Below, in pieces: positions 1 to 7,666 of a stretch of 64,000 bases of DNA (within the stretch, counting starts at the first letter, position 1; the number at the start of each line of letters is the position of its first letter). The position numbers and the translations under genes were made by a program. The stretch is from Holophagales bacterium. GTDB lineage: Bacteria > Acidobacteriota > Thermoanaerobaculia > UBA5066. Under the pieces are notes generated by a model. That model had not been told where the DNA came from. It saw only the letters and a list, made by a program, of their open reading frames with translations, and ran no database searches. The DNA lies in assembly GCA_016714815.1 (NCBI GenBank), contig JADKBZ010000002.1, forward strand, positions 602,519-666,518, written 5' to 3'.

Positions 1-587
1 GGACGGTCTGGATGAACGCCCTGCGCGGCCGGCTTGGCGAGGGAGACGAAGCTGTTCCACGATTCCTCGAGGTCGGCGCTCGCGCGGACGCCGATCCCCC
101 CCAGGACCCGGACGAGCCGGCCGACGCTTTGCTCCCCTGCCGCGCTCAGCCAGGGCAGGACGACGTCGGCGCCGGGGAGCGCCGCCGCCCGAAGCAGCGG
201 GTGAAGCTCGCGGCCCAGCCCGCCGCTCGAGACCAGGACGAGACGCTCGCAGCGCTCCAGGAACTGGTAGGCGAACTGCAGGGCGACCCCGCCTCCGAGG
301 GAATGGCCGAGGATGGTCCCCCGTTCGTGACCGAGAGCCTCGAGGAGGTCGCGGATCCCGTTCGCATAGGCCCCGAGCGAGTAGTCCCCCTCGGGCTTTG
401 AGGACTCCCCGTGGCCGATGAGATCAGGGGCGACGACGGTGTACCGCTCGGCGAGCCACGGGATGACGCAGTCCCACGTCGCGGAGGTCCCGGCGATCCC
501 GTGGAGGAGGACGAGGAGAGGGCCGTGTCCGGACGTCCGGTAGCTGCACCGCTGCCCGTGCAACGAGATTTCCAGGCGCGTGCCCAC
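1..587 (-). CDS. alpha/beta-fold hydrolase (3' end outside window, probable frameshift near the edge)
   Basis: Reads on the minus strand from GTG at 587, preceded by a GGGAGGGGAGGG ribosome-binding stretch. The product shows the alpha/beta hydrolase pattern: an LLHGIAGTSATW oxyanion region near residue 30, APDLIGHGES, and the nucleophile elbow GHSLGG with the catalytic serine at about residue 96. It has no signal peptide, so it is probably cytoplasmic; the substrate is unknown. It lies 29 nt downstream of the 28-aa membrane peptide and probably shares its sigma54 promoter. In the last ~45 bases before the window edge the family-like text (RRAFIQT) is in a different frame from the rest, so a one-base indel near 31-45 is likely. 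The acid and histidine of the triad lie beyond the window. Confidence 0.8.
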   Translation of the reverse strand, partial: MGTRLEISLHGQRCSYRTSGHGPLLVLLHGIAGTSATWDCVIPWLAERYTVVAPDLIGHGESSKPEGDYSLGAYANGIRDLLEALGHERGTILGHSLGGGVALQFAYQFLERCERLVLVSSGGLGRELHPLLRAAALPGADVVLPWLSAAGEQSVGRLVRVLGGIGVRASADLEESWNSFVSLAKPAAQGVHPDR

Positions 588-616
588 GTTCCGGCCCTCC
601 CCTCCCGGATCCGGCG

Positions 617-703
617 TCAGCCGTTCCTGCCTCTCCAGTAGAAGCCGCCGCCTCCGAACAGGAGAATCAGGACGACGATGATGATGATGGTGTTCGTGCT
701 CAT
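617..703 (-). CDS. 28-aa single-pass membrane peptide
   Basis: A very short gene reading MSTNTIIIIVVLILLFGGGG and ending FYWRGRNG. It is one hydrophobic helix followed by a glycine-rich turn and a short basic tail. ATG at 703 is preceded by GGAGGG at good spacing, and a strong sigma54 -24/-12 motif lies 33 nt upstream of the start. Small peptides of this style are common in proteobacteria and acidobacteria, but I do not know a function. It is the first gene of a likely two-gene unit with the alpha/beta hydrolase and is divergent from the ferritin-like gene at 803. Confidence 0.7.
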   Translation of the reverse strand: MSTNTIIIIVVLILLFGGGGFYWRGRNG

Positions 704-735
704 GGTCAGATCCCTCCGATCTACACGAGGCCGTT

Positions 736-750
736 GCACTCACCGTGCCA
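736..750 (-). promoter_or_regulatory. sigma54 -24/-12 promoter (small peptide-hydrolase unit)
   Basis: The minus strand reads TGGCACGGTGAGTGC, matching TGGCAC-N5-TTGC with GG and GC at the required spacing. It ends 33 nt before the ATG at 703. It lies back to back with the plus-strand promoter at 758-772, only 7 bp apart. Confidence 0.65.
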
Positions 751-757
751 GCGCCAG

Positions 758-772
758 TGGCACGCGGGCTGC
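758..772 (+). promoter_or_regulatory. sigma54 -24/-12 promoter (ferritin-like gene)
   Basis: TGGCACGCGGGCTGC, followed by A, is a near-consensus sigma54 core. The start at 803 lies 31 nt downstream. With the motif at 736-750 it forms a divergent sigma54 promoter pair. Confidence 0.7.
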
Positions 773-802
773 ACGCATGACGAGGTGGGAGCAACGAGCA
801 CC

Positions 803-1261
803 ATGACGACCACCGACACCCCGGACCCCGCCGTCGACACACTCAATTCGCTGCTGCGTGGAGAGATCTCCGCGCAGGAGGCCCACGAGAAGGCGCTCGT
901 CCTGGCCGTCGACATGACCGCCTTCGAGGCCGACGAGCTCCGGCGCATCTCGGCCGAGCACACGCGGGCCGCGGAGCTCCTCCGCACGGAGGTCTTCCGG
1001 CTGGGAGGCGCACCGGCAGGCTCCGCGGGCGCCTGGGGCGCCTTCGCGAGGGCGTTCCAGGCCTCCGCCAACCTCCTCGGAGTCTCCACGGCGCTGGCAT
1101 CGCTCTCCGAGGGCGAGGAGCACGGCCTGAAGGAGTACGAGGCGGCGCTGGAGACGGCGACGGGTCCCACGAAGACTCTGCTTCGGGAGCGGCTGATCCC
1201 CGGCCAGAAAGGCCACCTCGACGCCCTGACCGCGATCGCCGTCCGGCGCCGTTCGGACTGA
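803..1261 (+). CDS. DUF2383/PA2169-like four-helix (ferritin-like) stress protein
   Basis: 152 aa, all-helical, beginning MTTTDTPDPAVDTLNSLLRG. The LNSLLRGEISAQEAHEKAL pattern and later E-E-H-containing helices resemble the DUF2383/PA2169 four-helix-bundle family of ferritin-like proteins. I chose ATG 803 because GAGGTGGGAG precedes it and it sits 31 nt after the sigma54 motif; an in-frame start at 734 would lie upstream of that promoter. A paralogue at 41100-41591 is coupled to the cyclic glucan synthase gene. Metal binding is not demonstrated, and the function is unknown beyond a likely stress role inferred from the promoter and neighbours. Confidence 0.75.
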   Translation: MTTTDTPDPAVDTLNSLLRGEISAQEAHEKALVLAVDMTAFEADELRRISAEHTRAAELLRTEVFRLGGAPAGSAGAWGAFARAFQASANLLGVSTALASLSEGEEHGLKEYEAALETATGPTKTLLRERLIPGQKGHLDALTAIAVRRRSD

Positions 1262-1331
1262 CCCGGCCGCGGGCCTGCCGGCCGCACGGAGCCGGGACCG
1301 GAGCGTGAGGCGGGAGAAACTGCAAACGCAC

Positions 1332-1346
1332 CAGCAGGTTTTTCAA
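1332..1346 (-). promoter_or_regulatory. candidate UAS (TTGAARRRNNTDCWN)
   Basis: The minus strand reads TTGAAAAACCTGCTG, matching the recurring 15-mer seen near several sigma54 promoters here. It lies 72 nt upstream of the cardiolipin synthase gene, but I could not find a properly spaced -24/-12 element after it. Confidence 0.3.
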
Positions 1347-1417
1347 GAGCGGGAGACGTCGAAGGCGCGGGATCCCTCCTCGAGGAGAACGGCGCGACGC
1401 AGGCCAGGAGCCCGAAA

Positions 1418-2920
1418 ATGGACCGAAGCGGCGGAACCGACGGGGGATCAGCGGCGGTCGAGACCGCGCCGAGGGAGACCCGTTCGCTGATCCCGGCGAC
1501 CGCGGACGCCGCGACCCTGCGCAGGCTCGCCGACCAGGTCTTCTCGCGGGCCGGCGGCGCGCCCCTCGTGAGGGGCAACAGCGTGCGCCTCCTCTCCGAC
1601 GCCGTGGAGAACTACCCGGCGTGGCTGGAGGCGATCGGCTCGGCCCGGCACACGGTCCACTTCGAGAACTACATCGTCCACGACGACGAGGTGGGCCGGC
1701 GCTTCGCCGACGCCCTGCGGGAACGGGCGAGAACCGGCGTCTCGGTTCGCGTCGTCTACGACTGGCTCGGCTGCCTCGGCAAGGCCTCCTCGCGGTTCTG
1801 GCGCCAACTGGAGGAGGCCGGCGTCGAGGTGCGCTGCTACAACCGTCCGCGCCCGGGCCAGCCGCTCGGGTGGATCGGGCGGGACCACCGCAAGTGCCTC
1901 GTGGTGGACGGTCGCGTCGCGTTCGTCACCGGGCTCTGCGTGGGGAGGATGTGGGAAGCCTCGGTCCCGCGCGGCCTCTCCGCGTGGCGCGACACGGGCG
2001 TCGAGGTCCGCGGCCCCGCCGTGACGGAGGTGGCGCACGCCTTCGCGGACTCCTGGGCGGTCACCGGAGCGCCCCTGCCCCCCGAAGCGAACCCGTTCGA
2101 CCCGGCTCCGGCGGGCGACGTCGACCTGCGCGTCATCGCGACGACGCCCGGCACCGGAGGCCTCTACCGCCTCGACCCGCTCGTCGCGTCCCTCGCCCGC
2201 CGGACGCTCTGGCTCACCGACGCGTACTTCGCCGGCACCTCCACCTACGTCCAGGCGCTTCAGGCCGCGGCCCGCGACGGCGTCGACGTCCGCCTCCTCG
2301 TCCCCGGACCGGGCAGCGACATCCCCTTGATGCAGGCCGTCTCCCGCGCCGGGTATCGCGCCCTGCTCGAGGCCGGCGTCCGCGTCTTCGAGTGGAACGG
2401 CTCGATGCTCCACGCCAAGACCGCCGTGGCCGACGCGCGCTGGTCGCGCGTCGGCTCGACGAACCTCAACCTCGCGAGCTGGATCGGGAACCGCGAGCTG
2501 GACGTCGTGGTGGAGAACGAGGCCTTCGGCCGGCAGATGGAGGAGACGTTCGAGGAGGATCTCGAGAACGCCACGGAGATCGTTCTCGAGCGCTGGGCGC
2601 GGGTGCGTCCCGCCGGGAAGGTCCGCCCGCCGCGGGTTCGCGGCGCCGGCGGGAGCACGACGCGCGCCGCGGCCGGCGCGCTCCGCGTCGGCAACGCTCT
2701 CGGCTCCGCCCTCGCCGCTCGCCGGTTCCACGGTCCGGCGGAGAGATGGCTGATGGCCGAAGGAGGACTCCTGCTCGCCCTCCTGGCCGCCATCGGGTTC
2801 CTCTGGCCGCGCCTCCTGGCGTGGCCGCTCGCCGCCTTCAGCCTCTGGATGGGCCTGGCGCTCCTCGCCCGTTCGGCGCACCGAAGAACCGGCGGCCCCC
2901 CGGGCGCCAGAGAGAGATGA
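1418..2920 (+). CDS. clsB: phospholipase D-type cardiolipin synthase (ClsB-like)
   Basis: 500 aa with two HKD motifs: HRKCLVVDGRVAFVTG near residue 158 and HAKTAVADARWSRVGS near residue 332, the paired active-site halves of the PLD superfamily. Bacterial members with this layout join phosphatidylglycerol to make cardiolipin at the inner membrane. The C-terminus adds two hydrophobic segments (about residues 448-490), a difference from E. coli ClsB, which is shorter. ATG 1418 has AGGAG nine bases upstream. Its stop overlaps the start of the EEP gene (ATGA), the same order as clsB-ybhP in E. coli, which supports the assignment. A UAS-like 15-mer lies upstream, but the promoter is unclear. Confidence 0.85.
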   Translation: MDRSGGTDGGSAAVETAPRETRSLIPATADAATLRRLADQVFSRAGGAPLVRGNSVRLLSDAVENYPAWLEAIGSARHTVHFENYIVHDDEVGRRFADALRERARTGVSVRVVYDWLGCLGKASSRFWRQLEEAGVEVRCYNRPRPGQPLGWIGRDHRKCLVVDGRVAFVTGLCVGRMWEASVPRGLSAWRDTGVEVRGPAVTEVAHAFADSWAVTGAPLPPEANPFDPAPAGDVDLRVIATTPGTGGLYRLDPLVASLARRTLWLTDAYFAGTSTYVQALQAAARDGVDVRLLVPGPGSDIPLMQAVSRAGYRALLEAGVRVFEWNGSMLHAKTAVADARWSRVGSTNLNLASWIGNRELDVVVENEAFGRQMEETFEEDLENATEIVLERWARVRPAGKVRPPRVRGAGGSTTRAAAGALRVGNALGSALAARRFHGPAERWLMAEGGLLLALLAAIGFLWPRLLAWPLAAFSLWMGLALLARSAHRRTGGPPGARER

Positions 2921-3675
2921 TCGTCCCGATGCGTTTCCGGGTGATGACGTGGAACATCCACCGCGCGATCGGCCTCGACCGGCGCTTTCGCCCCGAGCGG
3001 GTGAGCCGCGTCATCGAGACCTACGAGCCGGACGTCGTCCTGCTGCAGGAGGTGGACGACGGCGTCCCGCGGTCCCGCAGGATGGACCTCGGCAGGGAGC
3101 TGGCCGCGAGCTCGGGGTACCCCCACGTGGCCATCGGCCACAACGTCACCCTTCGCAAGGGCCGCTACGGCAACGCCACCCTCAGCCGCCACCCGATCCT
3201 CCTCGAGCGCAACATCGACCTGACCATCGGCAGGTCCAAGCGCCGCGGCTGCCAGCACACGACCATCGCCCTCGAAGGTCCCGCCGGCCAAACCCGCCCA
3301 CTCGAGCTCTTCAACCTGCACCTGGGCCTCTCGGCTCGCGAGCGGGCCCTTCAGGCGACGCTCCTCGCCGGGGCCCGCGAGCTGTCGAGCCTTCCGTCCG
3401 GCGCGGCGTGCCTGGTCGGGGGCGACTTCAACGACTGGCGCTCGCTGCTCACCCCGTTCTTCACCGGGCCGCTGGGTTTCCGTTCCGCCACCGAGAGCAC
3501 GCGCCGGGGAGAACGGGCGTTCCTCACGTTTCCGGCGTTCTTCCCCAGGGGACCCCTCGACAGGGTCTACTACCGTGGTCCGCTCGAGCTCCTCGCGGCC
3601 CGGCGCTGCCGGCTGCGGGTCTCGCGGATCGCGAGCGACCACCTACCGATCATCGCCGACTTCGAGATTCCCTGA
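2917..3675 (+). CDS. endonuclease/exonuclease/phosphatase family protein (YbhP-like)
   Basis: 252 aa with the EEP (DNase I-like) metal-dependent phosphodiesterase fold: MTWNIHRAIG near residue 10, PDVVLLQEVDDG near 45, VGGDFNDW near 170 and SDHLPIIADF near the end. The conserved N, E, D/N and D-H positions are present. The substrate is unknown; members cut phosphodiester bonds in nucleic acids, lipids or inositol phosphates. The ATG at 2917 overlaps the cardiolipin synthase stop (ATGA), implying coupled translation and a shared membrane-lipid role; a second ATG at 2929 is possible. Its last 33 bp overlap the convergent sortase gene tail-to-tail. Confidence 0.85.
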   Translation: MIVPMRFRVMTWNIHRAIGLDRRFRPERVSRVIETYEPDVVLLQEVDDGVPRSRRMDLGRELAASSGYPHVAIGHNVTLRKGRYGNATLSRHPILLERNIDLTIGRSKRRGCQHTTIALEGPAGQTRPLELFNLHLGLSARERALQATLLAGARELSSLPSGAACLVGGDFNDWRSLLTPFFTGPLGFRSATESTRRGERAFLTFPAFFPRGPLDRVYYRGPLELLAARRCRLRVSRIASDHLPIIADFEIP

Positions 3676-4395
3676 CACCGTGAATGGAGGCGGGCCGGCC
3701 TTCGGCCGCAGGATCCGCGAGGCCGTCACGATGAAACGCTTCGGCGCGCTTCCGATGAAGCCGAACGGGTAGCAGGTGACGAGAGTCAGCCTGTCGTCGG
3801 CCGTCCCCGCGAGAACCCTCGTCTCCCCGGGCCCGACGACCTCCGTGGAATCGACCCTGTATTCGACGTGATGTCCCGGCGCACGGATCCAGATCCTGTC
3901 GTCCAGCCGGATCTTCCGAAGGCCGCGGAAGAAGGAATCCCGGTGCCCCGCGAGAACGACGTTTCCCGGTTCGCCCGGCCGTGCGGTCCCCCGAACGTGT
4001 CCCACGGCAACGGCCAGAGTGGCGTCGTCGTCTCCGTCCCGGACGATGGCCGAGACGCCGACCCGCGGGATCTCGATACGGGCGAGGACGGCCGGACCGG
4101 AGGGCGCGACGGTCGGCGTGGACGCGGGCCTGGAGGGAGCGGACCGCGAGAGTCTGGTCGGGAGCATCCGCTCCGCCTCGAGGAGTGTCCGTTCGTCACG
4201 GGCACCCTGGACCCGGGCGTTCGCGGCTCCGATGAGAACCTCGCCGAGAAGGGCCAGTCCCACCACGACGAGGACGGCCTCTCCCCGGCGCATCCACCTC
4301 GCCAACGGCCGTCCGGGACGGTCGGGCGCCGCCTGTGGCGCCCGACCTCCCTCGACGGGCCGGACCGCCGGGGCCGACGGTCCGCGCTTTCTCAC
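3643..4395 (-). CDS. class D-like sortase
   Basis: 250 aa. A proline/arginine-rich cytoplasmic start is followed by one membrane helix (about residues 39-60), a linker and a sortase domain. Catalytic residues are visible: His151 in VVLAGHRD, Cys208 in TLVTCYPF and Arg220 in SAPKRF. Sortases cleave a C-terminal sorting signal and transfer the protein to an acceptor. GTG 4395 overlaps the stop of the upstream gene (GTGA), and that gene encodes a protein with a C-terminal MPRTAS-helix-arginine tail, the obvious substrate. Sortases are uncommon in Gram-negative bacteria, so the acceptor here is unknown. The 3' end overlaps the EEP gene by 33 bp in convergent orientation. Confidence 0.88.
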   Translation of the reverse strand: MRKRGPSAPAVRPVEGGRAPQAAPDRPGRPLARWMRRGEAVLVVVGLALLGEVLIGAANARVQGARDERTLLEAERMLPTRLSRSAPSRPASTPTVAPSGPAVLARIEIPRVGVSAIVRDGDDDATLAVAVGHVRGTARPGEPGNVVLAGHRDSFFRGLRKIRLDDRIWIRAPGHHVEYRVDSTEVVGPGETRVLAGTADDRLTLVTCYPFGFIGSAPKRFIVTASRILRPKAGPPPFTVSGNLEVGDDR

Positions 4396-5069
4396 GCCAC
4401 CCGGCTCCCGAGCTGGCGGAGCGCGAGCGCCCCGGCGAGCGAGAGGAGACCGAGCGCCGCGAAGAGCGGCTCGTGGCTCGCGGTCCGGGGCATCGCCGGA
4501 ACGGCCTGGGCGACGACCGCCACGGGCTTCGTTTCGACGGCCGGCGGCGGTGCGAGCCTCTCCGGGACGATGGGCGTCAGCGGAACGGTCTTCAGCTCCG
4601 CCTCTTTCGTCTCATCCGGAACGGACGGCACCGTCTCGTGGGTGATGCTCGCGAGGTAGAGAGCGCGCTTTCTCGGGTAGACGATGTCGCGCGCCGTCTT
4701 CGTGCCCGCCGGGAACCAGGTCCGGAGAGCCTTGGGCTCGCCGCTGGCGGCCGTGTAGTACTCGAACAGCGGAATCCTGCTGTCGGGGTCGGTGTTGGCC
4801 AGGCGCGGGTTCGCGGCGGCCGTGACGAACACCTTGCTCTTGTCCTCGTTGGTAATTTGTATGACGTTGCGGTTGTAAGTTTCACCCGAGGACTGGTCGA
4901 TGACGCGGATGACGTAGGTCCCGGGCTCGAGGATCACTCCGGCCACCTCGACCCGCTCCGTCGTCTCGAACGTCGAGATCTCGTTGCGGTTCCCTCCCTG
5001 CGCATTCGCCTGCGGCGTTACCAGGAGCAGGGCTCCGACGGCCCCGGCGACCAATACTTTGTCAAACAC
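4392..5069 (-). CDS. secreted protein with C-terminal sortase signal (MPRTA-type)
   Basis: 225 aa. The N-terminus FDKVLVAGAVGALLLVTPQANAQ is a signal peptide. The middle (GVILEPGTYVIRVIDQSSG and onward) is a beta-rich secreted domain I cannot name. A proline/valine-rich linker leads to MPRTASHEP, a hydrophobic helix and RQLGSRVA at the C-terminus, the tripartite layout of a sortase sorting signal. GTG 5069 is chosen because AGAGGTG precedes it and the signal peptide follows at once; the frame is open much further upstream but carries no plausible protein. It is coupled to the sortase by a GTGA overlap. A sigma54 motif lies 64 nt upstream. Confidence 0.8.
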   Translation of the reverse strand: MFDKVLVAGAVGALLLVTPQANAQGGNRNEISTFETTERVEVAGVILEPGTYVIRVIDQSSGETYNRNVIQITNEDKSKVFVTAAANPRLANTDPDSRIPLFEYYTAASGEPKALRTWFPAGTKTARDIVYPRKRALYLASITHETVPSVPDETKEAELKTVPLTPIVPERLAPPPAVETKPVAVVAQAVPAMPRTASHEPLFAALGLLSLAGALALRQLGSRVA

Positions 5070-5132
5070 GATGGCACCTCTGACTTTCTCGCCTGGATCG
5101 ACCCGTCCGGGCCGCAGGCTGACCGACAAAGA

Positions 5133-5147
5133 GCAACCGGTGTGCCG
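5133..5147 (-). promoter_or_regulatory. sigma54 -24/-12 promoter (sortase operon)
   Basis: The minus strand reads CGGCACACCGGTTGC, followed by T. It matches GGCAC-N6-TTGC and ends 64 nt before the substrate gene start at 5069. It is divergent from the promoter at 5221-5235. Confidence 0.6.
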
Positions 5148-5220
5148 CAGCCCGGCGCCGCGGCGGTACTTCGCATCCGCTCCAGACGAACCGGAAGGGC
5201 GCTCCTGCGGGCCGGCCGGA

Positions 5221-5235
5221 TGGCATCGATCCTGC
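5221..5235 (+). promoter_or_regulatory. sigma54 -24/-12 promoter (PRC-barrel gene)
   Basis: TGGCATCGATCCTGC has the GG/GC spacing of a sigma54 core and lies 45 nt before the ATG at 5280. It is one half of a divergent pair with 5133-5147. Confidence 0.55.
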
Positions 5236-5279
5236 GACCGTCTCCGCAGCTCTCGAAAGGGGGCAGAAGGAACTCCGCC

Positions 5280-6044
5280 ATGCTGCGAAGCCTGAAAGAC
5301 CTCGAGGGATACACGGCGAGCGCCACCGACGGTGACATCGGGAGGGTCGTCAACTTCCTCCTGGACGACGCACGATGGACCATCCGCTACCTGATCGTCG
5401 AGCCCGGCAGCTTCCTCGACGGGGCGCAGGTCCTCGTCTCCCCCATCTCGTTCCGCGAGGTCGAGTGGGCGACTCACCGATTCCACCTCGCGCTGACGAA
5501 GGAGAAGGTCCTCGGCAGCCCGAGCGTCGACCTGCACAAGCCGGTCTCCCGTCAGCACGAGGAGGCGTTCTCCCGCTACTACGGATTCCCCTGGTACTGG
5601 CGCTCCTCCGGGCTCTGGGGCACGGCTTCGTTCCCGAGCGGACTCGCGGAAGACGCGGACGCAGAGGCGTCTGCCACGCCTCCGGCGAAGCCTGGCGACG
5701 TTCACCTGCGCAGCTCCCGGGACGTCCGGGGCTACCGGATCCAGGGGAGCGACGGCCCGATCGGGCACGTCGAGGACTTCATCGTCGACGACGGGACCTG
5801 GCAGGTGAGGTACCTGGTGGTCGACACCAGCGACTGGTGGTTCGGCCGAAGGGTGCTCGTCGCACCCGACTGGGCCACCCGCATCAGCTGGGCGGGAGGG
5901 ACGGTCACGCTGGACCTCTCTCGCGAGGAGATCCGCACGAGCCCGGAATGGGACCCCGCCGCGCCCCCGCACAGCGAATACGAGTCCCGCCTGCGCCACC
6001 ACTACGGACGAACCGCGTCCGGACGGGCGTCGCGCCTCCTCTGA
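5280..6044 (+). CDS. protein with two PRC-barrel domains
   Basis: 254 aa built from two PRC-barrel units, at about residues 1-80 (LKDLEGYTASATDGDIGRV) and 145-220 (SSRDVRGYRIQGSDGPIGHV), each followed by a short helix. PRC-barrels are small beta barrels that bind protein or RNA partners; the partner here is unknown. ATG 5280 has AAAGGGGG and AGAAGG upstream and follows a sigma54 motif by 45 nt. No signal peptide or membrane helix is present. A one-barrel relative is encoded at 17780-18151, also behind a sigma54 motif. Such genes often sit among stress and envelope genes, as here. Confidence 0.85.
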   Translation: MLRSLKDLEGYTASATDGDIGRVVNFLLDDARWTIRYLIVEPGSFLDGAQVLVSPISFREVEWATHRFHLALTKEKVLGSPSVDLHKPVSRQHEEAFSRYYGFPWYWRSSGLWGTASFPSGLAEDADAEASATPPAKPGDVHLRSSRDVRGYRIQGSDGPIGHVEDFIVDDGTWQVRYLVVDTSDWWFGRRVLVAPDWATRISWAGGTVTLDLSREEIRTSPEWDPAAPPHSEYESRLRHHYGRTASGRASRLL

Positions 6045-6051
6045 ACGGAAC

Positions 6052-6076
6052 GGGCGCGCAGTCCGCCTGCGCGCCC
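6052..6076. terminator. bidirectional hairpin between convergent genes
   Basis: A perfect 10-bp stem (GGGCGCGCAG with CTGCGCGCCC) with a 5-nt loop lies in the 76-bp gap between the PRC-barrel gene and the convergent general-stress gene. There is no long T run. Confidence 0.5.
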
Positions 6077-6120
6077 GATCGGACACCCTTTGCTCGCCAG
6101 GTCGCGAGCCCTCGACGGAG

Positions 6121-6955
6121 TCAGACCGCGACCAGCTCCGGCGCCACCTGCGCGGCCGTCAGCTCCTCGACGATCCGGCGCCACGTCTCCTCGCGCACGG
6201 ATTTCCGCGGGAGGAGGTCCGCCATCTCCATCTTCGCGTTCCCCGCCCTCTGAACTCCACGGCCGAGGTCGGCCAGGTCGACGTACTCCTCGCCGGCCGC
6301 CATCTCGTGCTTCGTCTCCGAGTTCGACACGCGACCGACCTCGTCGTCGGAGAGCAGCTTCAGGATCCCGTCCCGGGTGACGTAGGCCGCACGCTCCGCC
6401 TCGTTCATCGCGACGGCCGTCGACGGGGCGTGAATCGCGACGTGCGAGGCGCCCGTCGTTCCGAGCAGGGCGCGGGCATGCTCGACCATGTCGGCGCTCC
6501 CCCGCGCCAGGACGAGGAACTTCCCGGCCTTGACCTCGACCTCGTACTTTGATGACGCTCTCCTCGGGGATCCCGACTGTGGAAAGGGCCGCCGCCACGA
6601 CGCCGGCGACACCGCCGAGCGCGGCCCCCTCGAGCGCTCCGACCATCCAGCCGACGAGCGGCCCCATCACGACGAGCGGCCCGATCGCGGGAACGAGGAA
6701 GACCCCGCCCCCGACGAGCACTCCCCAGAGCCCTCCCCAGAAAGCTCCGCGCCCGCCCCAGACCATGATCTTGTCCTCGGTTGTGTAGTACCCCCGGACG
6801 TTTTCCTCCGACTGGAAGTCCCTGCCGATGATCGACAGGCGCTTCATGTCGACGCCCGCTCCCTGGAGGGCCCGGACAGCCGCCTCCGCGGTGGTGTGCG
6901 TTTCGTAGATCGCCACGATGGCGTGCTCCTGCGTGCTCGAGGTCGTTCTGGTCAT
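6121..6955 (-). CDS. general-stress (YflT/DUF1269-like) membrane protein, one-base frameshift
   Basis: The N-terminal part (MTRTTSSTQEHAIVAIYETH, then AEAAVRALQGAGVDMKRLSI) is a general-stress alpha/beta domain. Glycine-rich hydrophobic segments follow (GRGAFWGGLWGVLVGGG to GALEGAALGGVAGVV). After EESVIK the frame breaks; skipping one A of the AAA at 6548-6550 gives KYEVEVKAGKFLVLARG, which continues to a stop at 6121. The total length (835 nt) is one base more than a whole number of codons, as a single insertion predicts. ATG 6955 has AAGGAG six bases upstream and a sigma54 motif 50 nt upstream. Function is inferred from the family only. Consensus error seems likelier than a true pseudogene. 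Confidence 0.75.
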
Positions 6956-7004
6956 TTCGGCTCCTTGCGCTGTGAGACTGCATTCGTTCCGGTGGCCCGA
7001 GCGC

Positions 7005-7019
7005 GCACGAATCGTGCCG
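7005..7019 (-). promoter_or_regulatory. sigma54 -24/-12 promoter (general-stress gene)
   Basis: The minus strand reads CGGCACGATTCGTGC, matching GGCACG-N5-TGC. The gene start at 6955 is 50 nt downstream. It is divergent from 7041-7055, with 21 bp between them. Confidence 0.6.
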
Positions 7020-7040
7020 CTCCGCCGCAGGCGGTATCCG

Positions 7041-7055
7041 CGGCACGCTGGTTGC
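7041..7055 (+). promoter_or_regulatory. sigma54 -24/-12 promoter (grpE-cbpA-cbpM operon)
   Basis: CGGCACGCTGGTTGC, followed by A, is a near-consensus sigma54 core 59 nt before the grpE ATG. A chaperone operon behind sigma54 rather than sigma32 or CIRCE is unusual. Confidence 0.6.
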
Positions 7056-7113
7056 ACCTCCTGGGGCTGCGGGGCGGCGACGATCGGCCCAGCCGCCATT
7101 TCGGAGGCACTTC

Positions 7114-7652
7114 ATGTCCAGGACGTTCGGCATCGACCCGGAGGCGAGAAGGATGGGGCAGGCGACGGAGGACCCGGCGGACGTCGGACCGTCGCTCCCG
7201 CGGCCGGAGGAGGACGCGGCTGAAGGGCTGCGGGCCGGGCTGCAGCTGGAACGCGACCGCCACCTCCGGACGAGGGCGGAGTTCGAGAACTACAAGCGTC
7301 GGACGGAACGCGACCGGGACGTGGCGGCCCGCCAGTCCAAGCGGACGCTGCTTCTGGCTCTCGTCGACCTGGCCGACGGTTTCGACCGGGCGCTCGCCCA
7401 CGTCGACGAGTCGCCGGAGTCCGTTGCCGAAGGCCTCCACGGGATGCAGCGCCGCCTGAGGAGCCTTCTGGAGGCCGAGGGAGTCAAGCCGTTCGAGAGC
7501 GTCGGCCAGGCCTTCGACCCGACGCGCCACGAGGCCCTGGCCGCCGTGGCGACTTCGACGGCGAATCGGGGACCGTCGTAGACGAGGCGGGCCGCGGCTA
7601 CCTCTGGAACGGCGACCTGCTCCGCCCCGCGCGCGTCCGCGTCGCCGAGTAG
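7114..7652 (+). CDS. grpE: GrpE nucleotide-exchange factor, one-base frameshift near 7554
   Basis: Begins MSRTFGIDPEARRMGQ with GGAGG six bases before the ATG. It shows the GrpE core: RAEFENYKRRTERDRD, DGFDRAL, and VGQAFDPTRHEALAAV. GrpE releases ADP from DnaK. In the first frame translation ends early at 7581, but from about 7552 another frame gives the expected GrpE C-terminus (VVDEAGRGYLWNGDLLRPAR, then VRVAE) and stops at 7652, 14 nt before cbpA. One base appears to be missing in 7551-7557. With that base restored the protein is about 179 aa, normal for the family. Operon: grpE-cbpA-cbpM. Confidence 0.85.
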
Positions 7653-7666
7653 CAGGGAGGCGAAGG

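Noticed and set aside
1310..1325. Possible sigma54 element before cardiolipin synthase (AGGCGGGAGAAACTGC)
   Set aside because: The GG-GC spacing is 11 rather than 10 bp, which normally abolishes function.
1621..2916. N-terminal extension of the EEP phosphatase frame through the cardiolipin synthase gene
   Set aside because: The extension is arginine/proline-rich shadow sequence of the PLD gene; the real domain starts at 2917 or 2929.
5070..6086. N-terminal extension of the sortase-substrate frame over the PRC-barrel gene
   Set aside because: It is the antisense of the PRC-barrel gene; a ribosome site and signal peptide place the start at 5069.
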